Positions 49,996 to 59,410 of a stretch of 64,000 nucleotides of DNA are shown here, piece by piece. The translations under genes were made by a program, and so were the position numbers. Numbering within the stretch: position 1 is the stretch's first letter; each line of letters starts with the position of its first letter. Under the pieces are notes generated by a model. The model did no database searches. It was not told where the DNA came from and was given only the letters and a program-made list of their open reading frames with translations. Source of the stretch: Streptomyces roseifaciens (GTDB taxonomy: Bacteria; Actinomycetota; Actinomycetes; Streptomycetales; Streptomycetaceae); the NCBI RefSeq assembly GCF_001445655.1, contig NZ_LNBE01000004.1, forward strand, positions 1,860,001-1,924,000, in the 5' to 3' direction.

Positions 49996-50028
49996 CGGAA
50001 TGCGGACGGCGGAATGCGGACGGCGGAA
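49996..50028. repeat. 14-bp tandem repeat
   Basis: CGGAATGCGGACGG occurs twice in direct succession (49996-50009, 50010-50023) with a partial third copy, in the gap between folE and the convergent esterase. Confidence 0.75.
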
Positions 50029-50058
50029 CCGGCAATGGTGCGGGAACCGCCGGAGGCG

Positions 50059-51168
50059 TTACGCGGAAAGCCGGCTGCCCATCCACTTCAGGGTCGGGTT
50101 CAGCTCGCGACGCCACGTGTTGAAGTTGTGGCCGCCGCTGTCCAGGATGATCGAGGAAACCCGGGCCGAGCCCTTGGCCATCTCGATGAACTTCAGCGTG
50201 TCCTTGTAGTTGTGCTCGCCCTGCTTGCTGCTGGTCACCAGAACGGAGATCGGCGGCGTCTTCTCGTGCTTGAGGCGCCACATCACGTCGTTCTCGTTCT
50301 CCAGCTTCTTGCTGCCGCCGAAGAGGGAACCGGTCGTGGGGTCCTGGAGGGCCTTGTAGTAGCCCGAGAGGGACGCCGCGGCGCTGTAGGAGTCCGGGTT
50401 GCGCATGGCGATCTTCAGGGCGCAGTAGCCGCCGGTCGAGTTGCCGATGATGCCCCAGTTGGCGGCCTTGTCGCCGACCCGGTACTGCTCGGTGATGGCC
50501 TTGCGCAGGTCCTTGGCGAAGAACGTTTCGGCCTGCGGGCCGTTCGGTATGTTGATGCACTCGGTGTCGCGCTGGCCGATGATGGACGGACGCATCATCA
50601 CCAGAACGGTGGGCTGCATCTTCTTGTCCTTGCTCAGCTTGTGAGCGCGGACCGGGTAGTCGAGCCCTTTGATGAGCGCCTCGGCGGTGCCCGGGTATCC
50701 GGTCAGGACGACGGAGGCGGGGAATTTGCGGTTCGCGTACTCCGGCTGGAAGTACTCCGGCGGCAGATATACGTAGGCCGGACCGTTGATCTTCGACTCG
50801 ACGCCGGCGACCTGGATCTTCTCGATCTTTCCGCCGACGCGCGGGACGTTGCCCCGCGGCACCTTCACGGCCTGGGTGTTCACGACCTGCACCCGCTTGC
50901 CGCCGGCGCTGTGGTCGACGATCACGCCCTCTTCCTTGACCTGGCCGAAGAGGTCGGCCCAGGAGCCGTAGAAGCCGAAGGACTGGTTGGCCCACAGGCC
51001 GATCGCTGCGAACAGGGTGAGCTGTGTGGCCAGCATCATGCCCACCCTGCCGAGTATGGAGCCCACGCTCCGTTTGCCCAGGCGGGGCCAGAGCCAAATG
51101 GTCAACGCGAAGAGCACTACCGCAGCCGCGATGGCAAGCAGCAGAACTGCCATGCTGGTGAGACCCAT
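50059..51168 (-). CDS. Membrane-anchored esterase family protein (alpha/beta hydrolase)
   Basis: A 369-aa protein with two N-terminal membrane segments (about 4-25 and 42-60) and an esterase D/antigen 85-like domain outside the membrane. The nucleophile motif is IIGNSTGGYCAL (Ser near residue 245) and the catalytic His is in DSGGHNFNTW. The relatives include mycolyltransferases and S-formylglutathione hydrolases; here the substrate is unknown. It is divergent from the DUF2156 gene (169 bp gap), hinting at a shared envelope function. Confidence 0.85.
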   Translation of the reverse strand: MGLTSMAVLLLAIAAAVVLFALTIWLWPRLGKRSVGSILGRVGMMLATQLTLFAAIGLWANQSFGFYGSWADLFGQVKEEGVIVDHSAGGKRVQVVNTQAVKVPRGNVPRVGGKIEKIQVAGVESKINGPAYVYLPPEYFQPEYANRKFPASVVLTGYPGTAEALIKGLDYPVRAHKLSKDKKMQPTVLVMMRPSIIGQRDTECINIPNGPQAETFFAKDLRKAITEQYRVGDKAANWGIIGNSTGGYCALKIAMRNPDSYSAAASLSGYYKALQDPTTGSLFGGSKKLENENDVMWRLKHEKTPPISVLVTSSKQGEHNYKDTLKFIEMAKGSARVSSIILDSGGHNFNTWRRELNPTLKWMGSRLSA

Positions 51169-51337
51169 GAGGTGCTTTCTGCCGAGCGACCCGGCGCCGA
51201 GTCGCGGAATGGTTACTTCTTTCCGGGCTCGGCCCCCCGCGGAACCTCAACCCCGAAACCGTCGTCCTACAGGGCGCACATTGTCCGGGCGCTGCCGCCA
51301 GATGGCGCAGGTCCACTCGACAGGACGACGGGAAGAG

Positions 51338-53191
51338 ATGTCTGTCAGGGTAGATGGCAAAAAGTCCGATGGGGTTCCCGAGGGAACCAAGCGACTGTCG
51401 AGGCTTGCGCGTATCGTCAGAGGGCCCAAGCCCGAGAACGTGCCTGCCGTCGTGGGAACGGTCGCTGCCCTCATCGGCCTGCTCGACGTCCTTGCCGGTG
51501 TCGTTCCCCGGTTCCGCTGGAGCAAGGTTCACAGCCTCGCCGAGGTGCTGCCCGGCTCGGTGACCCAGCTGGCCGCGGCCGGCTCGATCATCGTCGGCAT
51601 CCTGCTGCTGATGCTCGCCCACGGGCTCAAGCGGGCCAAGCAGCGCGCCTGGCTCGCCGCCGTGGTGCTGCTGCCGATAGGCGCCGCCGCGCAGCTGGTC
51701 TACCGCCACTCCTACATCGGCGCGATCCTCTCCCTGCTGCTCTTCATCTACCTCGTGTGGCACAAGAGCTCCTTCTACGCGCTGCCGGACCCGCGCAGCC
51801 GCTGGAAGGTCGCGGCCAACTTCGTCCTGATGGGCGCGGCCAGCTTCGGCCTCGGCTGGGTGATCGTCGGCTCGCACCCGGACCAGATGATCGGCGACCC
51901 GCCGGTCAGCGAGCAGATCCAGCACGTGCTCTGGGGCCTCTTCGGCTTCGAGGGTTCGATCCGCTACACCGAGCACGTCGACTACACCGTCGGCTACTCC
52001 CTGGGCGCCCTCGGCCTGCTGACCGTCGCCACCACCGCGTACCTGGCCTTCATGCCCGCGTACCCGGCCGCCGTCCTCACCGAGGAGGACGAGGACAAGC
52101 TGCGCGAGCTGCTCGCCAAGCATGGCGCCCGCGACTCGCTCGGCCACTTCGCGCTGCGCCGCGACAAGAGCGCGGTCTTCTCGCCCTCCGGCAAGGCGGC
52201 CGTCTCCTACCGCGTCGTCTCCGGCGTGATGCTCGCGAGCGGCGACCCCATCGGTGACGTCGAGGCCTGGCCCGGCGCGATCGAGCAGTTCATGGCGCTG
52301 GCCAAGCGCCACTCCTGGACGCCCGCCGTCGCCGGCTGCAGTGAGACCGGCGGCGAGGTCTGGACCCGCGAGACCGGTCTGGACGCCCTGGAGATGGGTG
52401 ACGAGGCCATCGTCGAGGTGTCCGACTTCTCCCTGACCGGCCGTTCCATGCGCAACGTCCGCCAGATGGTCAAGCGCATCGAGCGCAACGGCTACAGCAC
52501 CAAGGTGCGCCGCGTCGGCGACCTGGACCCCGAGGAGCTGGAGGCCGTCCAGAAGGCCGCCAACGCCTGGCGCGACACCGAGGACGAGCGCGGCTTCTCG
52601 ATGGCCCTGGGCCGCATCGGCGACCCGAAGGACCTGGACGCCATCATCGCCACCGCCCACAAGGACCCGGAGGAGGGCGAGGACTGCCCGTTCGGCGACC
52701 TCCGCGCCATGCAGCACTACGTGCCGTGGGGCCCGGACGGCAGCTCGCTGGAGCTCATGCGCCGCGACCGCAGCGCGGACCCGGGCATGAACGAGCTCCT
52801 GATCGTCGCCTTCCTGCAGGCCGCGCCCGAGCTCAAGATCAAGCGCCTGTCGCTGAACTTCGCGTTCTTCCGCTCCGCCCTGGAGCGCGGCGGCAAGCTG
52901 GGCGCCGGCCCGGTCGTGCGCATCCAGCGCTCGGTGCTGGTCTTCCTCTCGCGCTGGTTCCAGATCGAGTCGCTGTACAAGTTCAACGAGAAGTTCCGGC
53001 CGCGCTGGGAGCCGCGCTTCATCGTCTTCCCGAACAGCCGCGACCTGCCCCGCATCGGCTTCGCGATGATGCAGGCGGAGGGCTTCCTGGAGCTGCCGCG
53101 CCTGCTGCGCCGCCGCCCGGCGCCGCCGAAGGACGTCCCGGAGGACGCCGACGAGCAGGTCTCGGCCGCGGAGGTCACGCGCGCGGCGTGA
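51338..53191 (+). CDS. DUF2156 / MprF-type phosphatidylglycerol lysyltransferase-like protein
   Basis: A 617-aa membrane protein from ATG 51338 (GGGAAG upstream). About six membrane segments (residues 35-235) precede the soluble GNAT-like domain of DUF2156 (LAKHGARDSLGHFALRRDKSAVFSPSGKAAVSYRVV...LIVAFLQAAPELKIKRLSLNFAFFRSALERG). The family transfers amino acids to lipids and lowers the negative charge of the membrane. No lysyl-tRNA synthetase domain is fused, unlike LysX. Confidence 0.88.
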   Translation: MSVRVDGKKSDGVPEGTKRLSRLARIVRGPKPENVPAVVGTVAALIGLLDVLAGVVPRFRWSKVHSLAEVLPGSVTQLAAAGSIIVGILLLMLAHGLKRAKQRAWLAAVVLLPIGAAAQLVYRHSYIGAILSLLLFIYLVWHKSSFYALPDPRSRWKVAANFVLMGAASFGLGWVIVGSHPDQMIGDPPVSEQIQHVLWGLFGFEGSIRYTEHVDYTVGYSLGALGLLTVATTAYLAFMPAYPAAVLTEEDEDKLRELLAKHGARDSLGHFALRRDKSAVFSPSGKAAVSYRVVSGVMLASGDPIGDVEAWPGAIEQFMALAKRHSWTPAVAGCSETGGEVWTRETGLDALEMGDEAIVEVSDFSLTGRSMRNVRQMVKRIERNGYSTKVRRVGDLDPEELEAVQKAANAWRDTEDERGFSMALGRIGDPKDLDAIIATAHKDPEEGEDCPFGDLRAMQHYVPWGPDGSSLELMRRDRSADPGMNELLIVAFLQAAPELKIKRLSLNFAFFRSALERGGKLGAGPVVRIQRSVLVFLSRWFQIESLYKFNEKFRPRWEPRFIVFPNSRDLPRIGFAMMQAEGFLELPRLLRRRPAPPKDVPEDADEQVSAAEVTRAA

Positions 53192-53232
53192 GCGCCCGCG
53201 CCGTGGTGACCCCGCGGAAAGTGTGTGCGGCA

Positions 53233-53263
53233 GTGCCCCCGACCGGCTTCCGGTCGGGGGCAC
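53233..53263 (+). terminator. Terminator after the DUF2156 gene
   Basis: A perfect 14-bp stem (GTGCCCCCGACCGG / CCGGTCGGGGGCAC) with loop CTT is followed by TCCTCTTT. It separates this gene from folP. Confidence 0.88.
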
Positions 53264-53294
53264 TCCTCTTTACGGCACGCCCTAGGCTGGTCCC

Positions 53295-54224
53295 ATGAGT
53301 ACCTTGCGCGGTCGTCACGGGCCCGTCGGTCTGCCGGAGTGGAATCGCTGTGCGGTGATGGGCGTCGTCAACGTCACGCCGGACTCGTTCTCCGACGGCG
53401 GGCGCTGGTTCGACACCGAACTCGCGGTCAAGCGCGGTCTCGACCTCATCGCCGGCGGCGCCGACCTGGTCGACGTGGGCGGCGAGTCCACCCGCCCCGG
53501 CGCGTCGCGGGTGGACGAGGGCGAGGAGCTGCGCCGGGTGGTCCCGGTGGTCCGCGAGCTGGTGGCCGAGGGCGCCGTGGTGTCGGTGGACACCATGCGG
53601 GCCTCGGTCGCGGAGGCGGCCGTCGAGGCCGGAGCGGCCCTGGTCAACGATGTGAGCGGCGGGCTCGCCGATCCGGCGATGGTGCCCGTGGTGGCCACGG
53701 CCCGGGTGCCCTTCGTGGTGATGCACTGGCGCGGCTTCAGCGCCGACATGAACAGCCGGGCGGTCTACGGGGACGTGGTCGGCGAGGTGATCGCCGAGCT
53801 GCAGCAGCGGCTGGACGCCGTGGTCGCCGCGGGCGTCGACCCCGAGCGGCTCGTCGTGGACCCGGGCCTGGGCTTCGCCAAGAACGCCGAGCACGACCTC
53901 GCACTGGTGGCGGGCCTGGCGCGGCTGCGCCGGGAGCTGGGGCTGCCGATGCTGGTGGCCGCCTCCCGCAAGCGCTTCCTCGGCCGGGTGCTGGCCGGCC
54001 CCGGGGGCGAGCCGCCGCCGGCCCGGGAGCGGGACGCCGCGACGGCCGCGGTCTCGGCGCTCTCGGCGCGCGAGGGCGCCTGGGCGGTGCGGGTGCACGA
54101 GGTGCGGGCCAGCGCGGATGCGGTGCGCGTGGTGCAGGCGGTGCAGGACGCGGCGGCGGGTGCAGCGGGCGTGGCGGATGCGGCTGGTGCGGCAGGCGCG
54201 GCAGGCGCCGAGGAGGCCGTGTGA
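53295..54224 (+). CDS. folP: Dihydropteroate synthase
   Basis: A 309-aa TIM-barrel enzyme that joins dihydropterin pyrophosphate and p-aminobenzoate, the target of sulfonamides. Motifs VMGVVNVTPDSFSDGG (about 21-36), DVGGESTRPGA and LVNDVSGG are intact, as are the RKRFLG and VRVHEV loops. The last 25 residues are an Ala/Gly-rich low-complexity tail coded by GCGGC-type repeats. The stop overlaps the next gene as GTGA. Confidence 0.96.
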   Translation: MSTLRGRHGPVGLPEWNRCAVMGVVNVTPDSFSDGGRWFDTELAVKRGLDLIAGGADLVDVGGESTRPGASRVDEGEELRRVVPVVRELVAEGAVVSVDTMRASVAEAAVEAGAALVNDVSGGLADPAMVPVVATARVPFVVMHWRGFSADMNSRAVYGDVVGEVIAELQQRLDAVVAAGVDPERLVVDPGLGFAKNAEHDLALVAGLARLRRELGLPMLVAASRKRFLGRVLAGPGGEPPPARERDAATAAVSALSAREGAWAVRVHEVRASADAVRVVQAVQDAAAGAAGVADAAGAAGAAGAEEAV

Positions 54225-54709
54225 GCACCGCCCGTACGGACGGCGAGCTGGTCGAGCTGGCGAACACCGCGCTGTACGAGGCGGTGGAGCGCGGCGACAC
54301 GGACGCGATGGGCCGCCTGTGGCTGGACGACCCCGACACCGACGTGTCGTGCGTCCACCCCGGATGGCCGGTGCTGCGCGGGCGGAAGGAGGTGCTCCGC
54401 TCGTATGCGCTGATCATGGCGAGCACGGACTACATCCAGTTCTTCCTCACCGACGTCGAGGTCTCGGTCGCCGGTGACACCGCCCTCGTCACCTGCACGG
54501 AGAACATCCTCAGCGGCGGCCCGGCCGAGGAGGAGGGCGAGCTCGGGCCCCTGGTCGGGCAGCTCGTCGTGGCGACGAACGCCTTCCGGCGCGTCGGCGG
54601 GGAGTGGAAGGTGTGGTCGCACCACGGCTCGCCGGTGCTCGCCGGGCGCGACGACGAGGAGGACGAAACGGACGGCCCGGACGGCGCGGACGGCATTCCG
54701 GGAGCGTGA
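54221..54709 (+). CDS. NTF2/SnoaL-like small protein
   Basis: A 162-aa cone-shaped NTF2-fold protein (LVELANTALYEAVERGDTDAMGRLWLDDPDTDVSCVHPGWPVLRGRKEVLRSYALIM...VATNAFRRVGGEWKVWSHHGSPV). It resembles ketosteroid-isomerase-like DUF4440 proteins. The GTG start overlaps the folP stop, so it is made together with FolP, but no enzyme role in folate synthesis is known to me. Confidence 0.85.
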   Translation: MSTARTDGELVELANTALYEAVERGDTDAMGRLWLDDPDTDVSCVHPGWPVLRGRKEVLRSYALIMASTDYIQFFLTDVEVSVAGDTALVTCTENILSGGPAEEEGELGPLVGQLVVATNAFRRVGGEWKVWSHHGSPVLAGRDDEEDETDGPDGADGIPGA

Positions 54710-55020
54710 CGTATCTCGCGTCACACCCGCCCCACGAGGCGTGATCCACGTCAGCGCGGCGGAATGCCCGCCACTCGTTCGGGCTGCTGGGCAGGCGGGT
54801 AGGGGTGGGGGACGGGGTCGCCGGGTAAGCGCGGCGCGAGTCGGGAGCGGCCGGCTGCTCCAGCCGTCCGAAAGGCCCCGAAACGTCCGGAAGTATCCGC
54901 AGATATGTACACCGACCCCTAGCCTCCATGTGCGAGCGCTGTCGGCGCTCGCAGGTAGATTCGACGTGGGTACCGGGCATCGGAGGTGCCCCCGTCCGAC
55001 GACCAGCAGGAGTGATTCGT
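54710..55020. promoter_or_regulatory. 311-bp gap before folB
   Basis: No gene is supported here. A perfect inverted repeat TGCGAGCGC-TGTCG-GCGCTCGCA (54931-54953) stands 68 bp before the folB start and may terminate the folP transcript or act as an operator. A promoter for folB-folK should lie between it and 55000. Confidence 0.5.
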
Positions 55021-55380
55021 GTGGATCGTGTCGCGCTGCGCGGCCTGAAGGCCCGTGGGCACCACGGCGTGTTCCCCCGGGAGCGCGAAGAGGGGCAGAC
55101 CTTCATCGTGGACCTCGTCCTGAGCCTGGACACCCGGCCCGCGGCCGCCTCCGACGACCTCGCGAAGACCGTGCACTACGGCGTCGTGGCGGAGGAAGTG
55201 GTCGGCATCGTCCAGGGTGAGCCCGTCGACCTCATCGAGACCCTGGCCGAGCGGATCGCCCAGAACTGCCTCAAGCACGATGCGGTGCGCGAAGTGGAGG
55301 TCGTCGTCCACAAGCCGGACGCCCCCATCACCGTGCCCTTTGACGATGTGACGATCACTATTACGCGGAGCCGAGTATGA
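55021..55380 (+). CDS. folB: Dihydroneopterin aldolase
   Basis: A 119-aa FolB (VDRVALRGLKARGHHGVFPREREEGQTFIVDLVLSLDTR...TVHYGVVAEEV...LIETLAERIA). The catalytic Lys lies in VHKPDAPI and the conserved Glu in REEGQ. GTG 55021 follows CAGGAG; the upstream in-frame residues are not conserved. It overlaps folK as ATGA. Confidence 0.95.
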   Translation: MDRVALRGLKARGHHGVFPREREEGQTFIVDLVLSLDTRPAAASDDLAKTVHYGVVAEEVVGIVQGEPVDLIETLAERIAQNCLKHDAVREVEVVVHKPDAPITVPFDDVTITITRSRV

Positions 55381-55970
55381 GCAGCAGCGACCCGACCGTG
55401 CAGCCGGTGCCCGCCTCCGTGGTGGAGCAGGTGGACGCGGCGGACGTGACCCTGAGCAATCCCAAACGAGCCGTGATCTCCCTGGGCAGCAACCTCGGCA
55501 ACCGCCTGGAGACCCTCCAGGGCGCGATCGACGCCCTCGAGGACACGCCCGGCCTGCGGGTCAAGGCCGTCTCCCCGGTCTACGAGACGGAGCCGTGGGG
55601 CGTCGAGCCCGGCACCCAGCCCTCTTACTTCAACGCCGTCGTCCTCGTGAAGACCACCCTCCCGCCGGACTCCCTGCTCGAGCGCGGCCACGCCATCGAG
55701 GAGGCCTTCGAGCGCGTGCGGGACGAGCGCTGGGGCCCGCGCACCCTCGACGTCGACATCGTCGCCTACCAGGACGTGGTCTCCGCCGATCCCGTGCTCA
55801 CCCTGCCGCACCCGCGCGCCCACGAGCGCGCCTTCGTCCTCGCTCCCTGGCACGATGTTGACCCTGAGGCCGTTGTGCCGGGCCGCGGCGCCGTGGTCGA
55901 GCTCCTCGCCGCCGTCGGCCTCGACGGCGTGCAGCCGCGGGTCGACCTGGAACTCCGGCTGCCCGAGTAG
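55377..55970 (+). CDS. folK: 2-amino-4-hydroxy-6-hydroxymethyldihydropteridine diphosphokinase
   Basis: A 197-aa pyrophosphokinase that prepares the pterin for FolP. The signature RWGPRTLDVDIVAY is present, as are ISLGSNLGNR and LPHPRAHERAFVLAPW. The first 30 residues are an extra N-terminal extension, common in Streptomyces. ATG lies within the folB stop. Confidence 0.96.
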   Translation: MSSSDPTVQPVPASVVEQVDAADVTLSNPKRAVISLGSNLGNRLETLQGAIDALEDTPGLRVKAVSPVYETEPWGVEPGTQPSYFNAVVLVKTTLPPDSLLERGHAIEEAFERVRDERWGPRTLDVDIVAYQDVVSADPVLTLPHPRAHERAFVLAPWHDVDPEAVVPGRGAVVELLAAVGLDGVQPRVDLELRLPE

Positions 55971-56032
55971 GCGTTTGCCCTGAGTAGGCCCCCGGTTCCG
56001 GGGACGTGATCGAGAAGAGGAGCGACGGCTCG

Positions 56033-56527
56033 GTGAAGCAACTGCGGATCGGTGTCCTGGCCGGGCTGTTCGCCGTGGCCGGGGTGCTCTCCTGGGCGGG
56101 CGCCCGGCTGTGGGACGCGGTCGGCACGCTGCCGCGGGTGCCGGTGGCCGCGCCCATCGTGCTCGCGGTCATCGCCGTCGTCCTCGCCGCCACGGCGCTC
56201 TCCCTCCGCGCCCGGCTGCGCGCGCAGCGCGAGCGGCGCCCCGGGGCGAAGGGCGTCGATCCGCTGCTCGCCGCCCGCGCGGTCGTCTTCGGCCAGGCCA
56301 GCGCGCTGGTCGCGGCGCTCGTCGCCGGCATGTACGGCGGCGTCGGCGTCTTCCTCGGCCTCGACGGCCTGGACGTCGCGGTCCGCCGCGAACAGGTGAT
56401 CTACGCGGGCGCGTCGGTCGTCGCGGGCGTGGCCGTGATCGCCGCGGCGTTCTTCCTGGAGCGCGTCTGCAAACTCCCCGAGGACGAGGACGAGGGCCCG
56501 GGCGGCCCGGGCACGGCCCGCGGCTGA
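56033..56527 (+). CDS. DUF3180 membrane protein
   Basis: A 164-aa protein from GTG 56033 (VKQLRIGVLAGLF) with AGGAG upstream; a GTG at 56006 is a weaker alternative. Four membrane segments (about 4-22, 36-56, 83-106, 125-145) and an acidic C terminus. It is encoded directly after folK in most Streptomyces; the role is unknown. Confidence 0.85.
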   Translation: MKQLRIGVLAGLFAVAGVLSWAGARLWDAVGTLPRVPVAAPIVLAVIAVVLAATALSLRARLRAQRERRPGAKGVDPLLAARAVVFGQASALVAALVAGMYGGVGVFLGLDGLDVAVRREQVIYAGASVVAGVAVIAAAFFLERVCKLPEDEDEGPGGPGTARG

Positions 56528-56582
56528 CCCCGCCGCCCAGGGGTGCGCAGCACCCTTGAACCCGCCCCGTCCGGGCTCGCCC

Positions 56583-56618
56583 GAGAGCATCCCCGGGCTA
56601 TGCCCCGGGGATGCTCTC
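56583..56618. terminator. Long hairpin overlapping the end of the osmoprotectant ATPase gene
   Basis: GAGAGCATCCCCGGG (56583-56597) pairs perfectly with CCCGGGGATGCTCTC (56604-56618). The stop codon of the leftward ATPase gene (56598-56600) is in the loop, so the stem codes its last five residues. It is probably a bidirectional terminator between that gene and DUF3180. Confidence 0.8.
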
Positions 56619-57764
56619 GAGATCTACCTCGCTGCGCGCAGCGCCCCTCGCGTCTGCGTCGATCGAGCGGCGCAGCGCCTCGTGCAGCCGGGCCGGGGTC
56701 AGGACGCCTACGAAGCGGTCCGCTGCGGCGCCGTCCAGGACGGCGATCCAGCCTGCGTCGTGCTGCAGCATCGTGCTGAAGGCCTGCTTGAGCGAGGCCC
56801 CTACCGGGAGCCAGGCGTCCATGCGGCGTGCCCGTTCCCGTACCGTGCCCCCGCCGTCGGCGAGCGCTTCGGCCGAGATCCAGCCGTGGAGCCGGTCGGC
56901 GTCGTCGAGGACGACGGCCCACCGGGCGTCGTCCACGGCCAGTGCGGCGCCGGCGGCCGCCACGGTGTCGTCCAGGTGGACGACCGGAGGCTGTTCGAGG
57001 TCGCCCGCTTCGATCGGGGTGACCGAGAGCCGCTTCAGGCCCCGGTCGGCCCCGACGAAGTCGGCGACGTAGGGCGTGGCGGGCGCGCCCAGCACCGTCG
57101 CCGGGGCGTCGAACTGTTCGATGCGGCCGTGGCCGTAGACGGCGATGCGGTCGCCGAGCCGGACGGCCTCCTCGATGTCGTGCGTGACGAACAGGACGGT
57201 CTTGCGGACCTGCGACTGCAGCCGCAGGAACTCGCTCTGGAGCCGCTCCCGCACCACCGGGTCGACCGCACCGAACGGCTCGTCCATGAGCAGCACGGGC
57301 GGGTCCGCGGCGAGCGCCCGCGCGACGCCGACCCGCTGCCGCTGCCCGCCGGAGAGCTGGTGGGGGTAGCGGGCGCCGTGGACGGCCGGGTCGAGGCCGA
57401 CGAGGTCGAGCAGTTCGGCGGCCCGCTCCCGGGCCTTCTTCCGCTGCCAGCCCAGCAGGTGGGGGACGGTCGCGGTGTTCTCCAGCACGGTCTTGTGGGG
57501 GAAGAGCCCGACCTGCTGGATGACGTAGCCGATGCGGCGCCGCAGTTCGACGGGGTCGACGCCGGCGATGTCGTCGCCGTCGAGGAGGATCCGTCCCGAC
57601 GTGGGCTCGATGAGCCGGTTGACCATCTTCATCGTGGTGGTCTTGCCGCAACCGGACGGTCCCACGAGCGTGACCAGCTCGCCCTCCGCCACTTCGAAGG
57701 ACAGGTCGTCCACGGCGGTCGTGCCGTCGGCGTAGCGCTTGGTGACGTGTTCGAAGCGGATCAT
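56598..57764 (-). CDS. Osmoprotectant ABC transporter ATPase (OpuCA/ProV type)
   Basis: A 388-aa ATPase that energises uptake of glycine betaine, choline or related osmoprotectants. Walker A GPSGCGKTT (about 35-43), Q loop, signature LSGGQRQRV and Walker B LLMDEPFGAVD are intact. A C-terminal CBS-like regulatory half (VVHLDDTVAAAGAALAVDD...) may sense ionic strength. It is divergent from the operon of two permeases and the binding protein. Confidence 0.92.
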   Translation of the reverse strand: MIRFEHVTKRYADGTTAVDDLSFEVAEGELVTLVGPSGCGKTTTMKMVNRLIEPTSGRILLDGDDIAGVDPVELRRRIGYVIQQVGLFPHKTVLENTATVPHLLGWQRKKARERAAELLDLVGLDPAVHGARYPHQLSGGQRQRVGVARALAADPPVLLMDEPFGAVDPVVRERLQSEFLRLQSQVRKTVLFVTHDIEEAVRLGDRIAVYGHGRIEQFDAPATVLGAPATPYVADFVGADRGLKRLSVTPIEAGDLEQPPVVHLDDTVAAAGAALAVDDARWAVVLDDADRLHGWISAEALADGGGTVRERARRMDAWLPVGASLKQAFSTMLQHDAGWIAVLDGAAADRFVGVLTPARLHEALRRSIDADARGAARSEVDLESIPGA

Positions 57765-57900
57765 GGTTCCCCATTCTGGCCGTACTCCCTGCGGACATTG
57801 TTGCCGTTGTGTGGCGGCCGGCTCGAATGTCAGTGCCCCGGGTTAGGGTCGCTGGTAACCGGCAAACCGACGGTCGGCGGCCTGGGGGAGGTGGGAGCGC

Positions 57901-58659
57901 ATGGCCGGTCAGGACTGCCTGATCAGCAATGACTGGATCTGCGGCGAGTATCTGCGCACGCGGGGCCAGGAGTTGACGGACGCCACGCTCCAGCACATCG
58001 GCATCACGCTCGCGTCGGTCGCGATCGGGCTGCTCGTGGCCTTTCCGCTCGCGCTGCTGGCCCGCAGGTGGCGCGCGGTGGCCGGCCCGGTCCTCGGCCT
58101 GACCACCGTGCTGTACACGGTGCCGTCGCTGGCGATGTTCTCGCTCCTGGTGCCGTTCTTCGGGCTGTCGCCGGCCGTCGTGATCACGGGCCTCGTGCTG
58201 TATTCGCTCACGATCCTCGTGCGCAACATCCTCGCCGGGCTCGCCGCGGTCCCGGAGGAGACGCGGGAGGCGGCCCGCGGCATGGGCTACGGCCCGGTGC
58301 GCCTGCTCTTCGGGGTGGAACTGCCCCTGGCGCTCCCGGCCCTGATGGCGGGTCTGCGGATCACCACGGTCTCCACGATCTCGCTCACCACCGTCGGCGC
58401 GATCCTCCACTACGGCGGTCTGGGCAATCTCGTCTACGACGGGATGCACAGCTACTTCAAGGCGCAGGTGCTCACCGCCTCGGTGCTCTGCGTGGCCCTG
58501 GCCGTCGCGGCCGATCTGCTTCTGCTGCTCGTCCAGCGGCTGCTCACCCCGTGGACGAGGGCGGGGAAGAAGGCCGGGAAGGCGGCGGGGAAGGCGAAGT
58601 CCGGCCCCGGGGGCGGGAAGGCCACCGGCCGGCCCGCGGCTGCCGAGGGGGCGCTCTGA
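57901..58659 (+). CDS. Osmoprotectant ABC transporter permease (OpuCB/OpuCD type)
   Basis: A 252-aa permease with about five membrane segments and the coupling loop EETREAARGMGYGPVRLLFGVELPLALPALMAGL. The C-terminal 35 residues are Lys/Gly/Ala-rich with a GKKAGKAAGKAK run. The stop overlaps the next start as TGATG. ATG 57901. Confidence 0.9.
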   Translation: MAGQDCLISNDWICGEYLRTRGQELTDATLQHIGITLASVAIGLLVAFPLALLARRWRAVAGPVLGLTTVLYTVPSLAMFSLLVPFFGLSPAVVITGLVLYSLTILVRNILAGLAAVPEETREAARGMGYGPVRLLFGVELPLALPALMAGLRITTVSTISLTTVGAILHYGGLGNLVYDGMHSYFKAQVLTASVLCVALAVAADLLLLLVQRLLTPWTRAGKKAGKAAGKAKSGPGGGKATGRPAAAEGAL

Positions 58660-59342
58660 TGGGGGTCGTCGAGCGTACGTGGACGTGGCTGGCCACCGGC
58701 GCGCACTGGTCGGGCACCGACGGCGTGTGGCACCGGCTCGGTGAGCATCTGTTCCTGACGGTGGTGTGCCTGGCCCTCTCCTGCGCGATAGCGCTTCCGG
58801 TGGCCGTGCTGCTGGGCCATCTGGGCAAGGGCGGCGCCCTCGCGGTGAACCTCTCCAACGCGGGCCGCGCGGTGCCCACTTTCGCCGTGCTGGTGCTGTT
58901 GCTGCTCAGCCCGCTGGGCACGCACGGCTCCTGGCCCACGGTCATCGCCCTGGTGCTGTTCGCGATACCCCCGCTGCTGACCAACGCCTACGTGGGCATG
59001 CGCGAGGTGGATCGCGACGTGGTCGAGGCGGCCCGCGGCATGGGAATGACAGGCCGTCAGCTGATCGCCCGTGTCGAGCTCCCACTGGCCTTCCCGCTGA
59101 TCGTGACGGGCGTGCGGACCGCCGCCGTCCAGGTCGTGGCGACGACCACGCTCGCCGCCCTGCCCGGCGGCGGCGGCCTGGGCCGCATCATCACGGCCGG
59201 CTTCCGGCTCACCGACACCGCCCAAGTGGTGGCGGGCGCGCTCCTGGTGGCGGTGCTCGCCCTGCTCGTCGAGGGCGTGCTGGTGGCGGCCGAGCGGCTG
59301 CTGGATCCGGTGCGCCGGCGTACGGGTCCGGTGCCGGGGTAG
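58659..59342 (+). CDS. Osmoprotectant ABC transporter permease, second subunit
   Basis: A 227-aa permease from ATG 58659 with five or six membrane segments and the coupling loop DVVEAARGMGMTGRQLIARVELPLAFPLIVTGVR. It forms a heterodimer with the preceding permease. The 70-bp gap after it leads to the binding protein. Confidence 0.9.
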   Translation: MGVVERTWTWLATGAHWSGTDGVWHRLGEHLFLTVVCLALSCAIALPVAVLLGHLGKGGALAVNLSNAGRAVPTFAVLVLLLLSPLGTHGSWPTVIALVLFAIPPLLTNAYVGMREVDRDVVEAARGMGMTGRQLIARVELPLAFPLIVTGVRTAAVQVVATTTLAALPGGGGLGRIITAGFRLTDTAQVVAGALLVAVLALLVEGVLVAAERLLDPVRRRTGPVPG

Positions 59343-59410
59343 GCGCGGCGCCGGTCATCGAAGCGACGGCGGCCGGAGAGCCGGGCGCCGGAACCGAAGG
59401 GCGGATTTTT

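Noticed and set aside
49249..53263. Very long minus-strand frames antisense to folP, ftsH and the DUF2156 gene
   Set aside because: They are shadow frames produced by high GC at third positions; they have repetitive Arg/Gly/Val composition and oppose clear genes.
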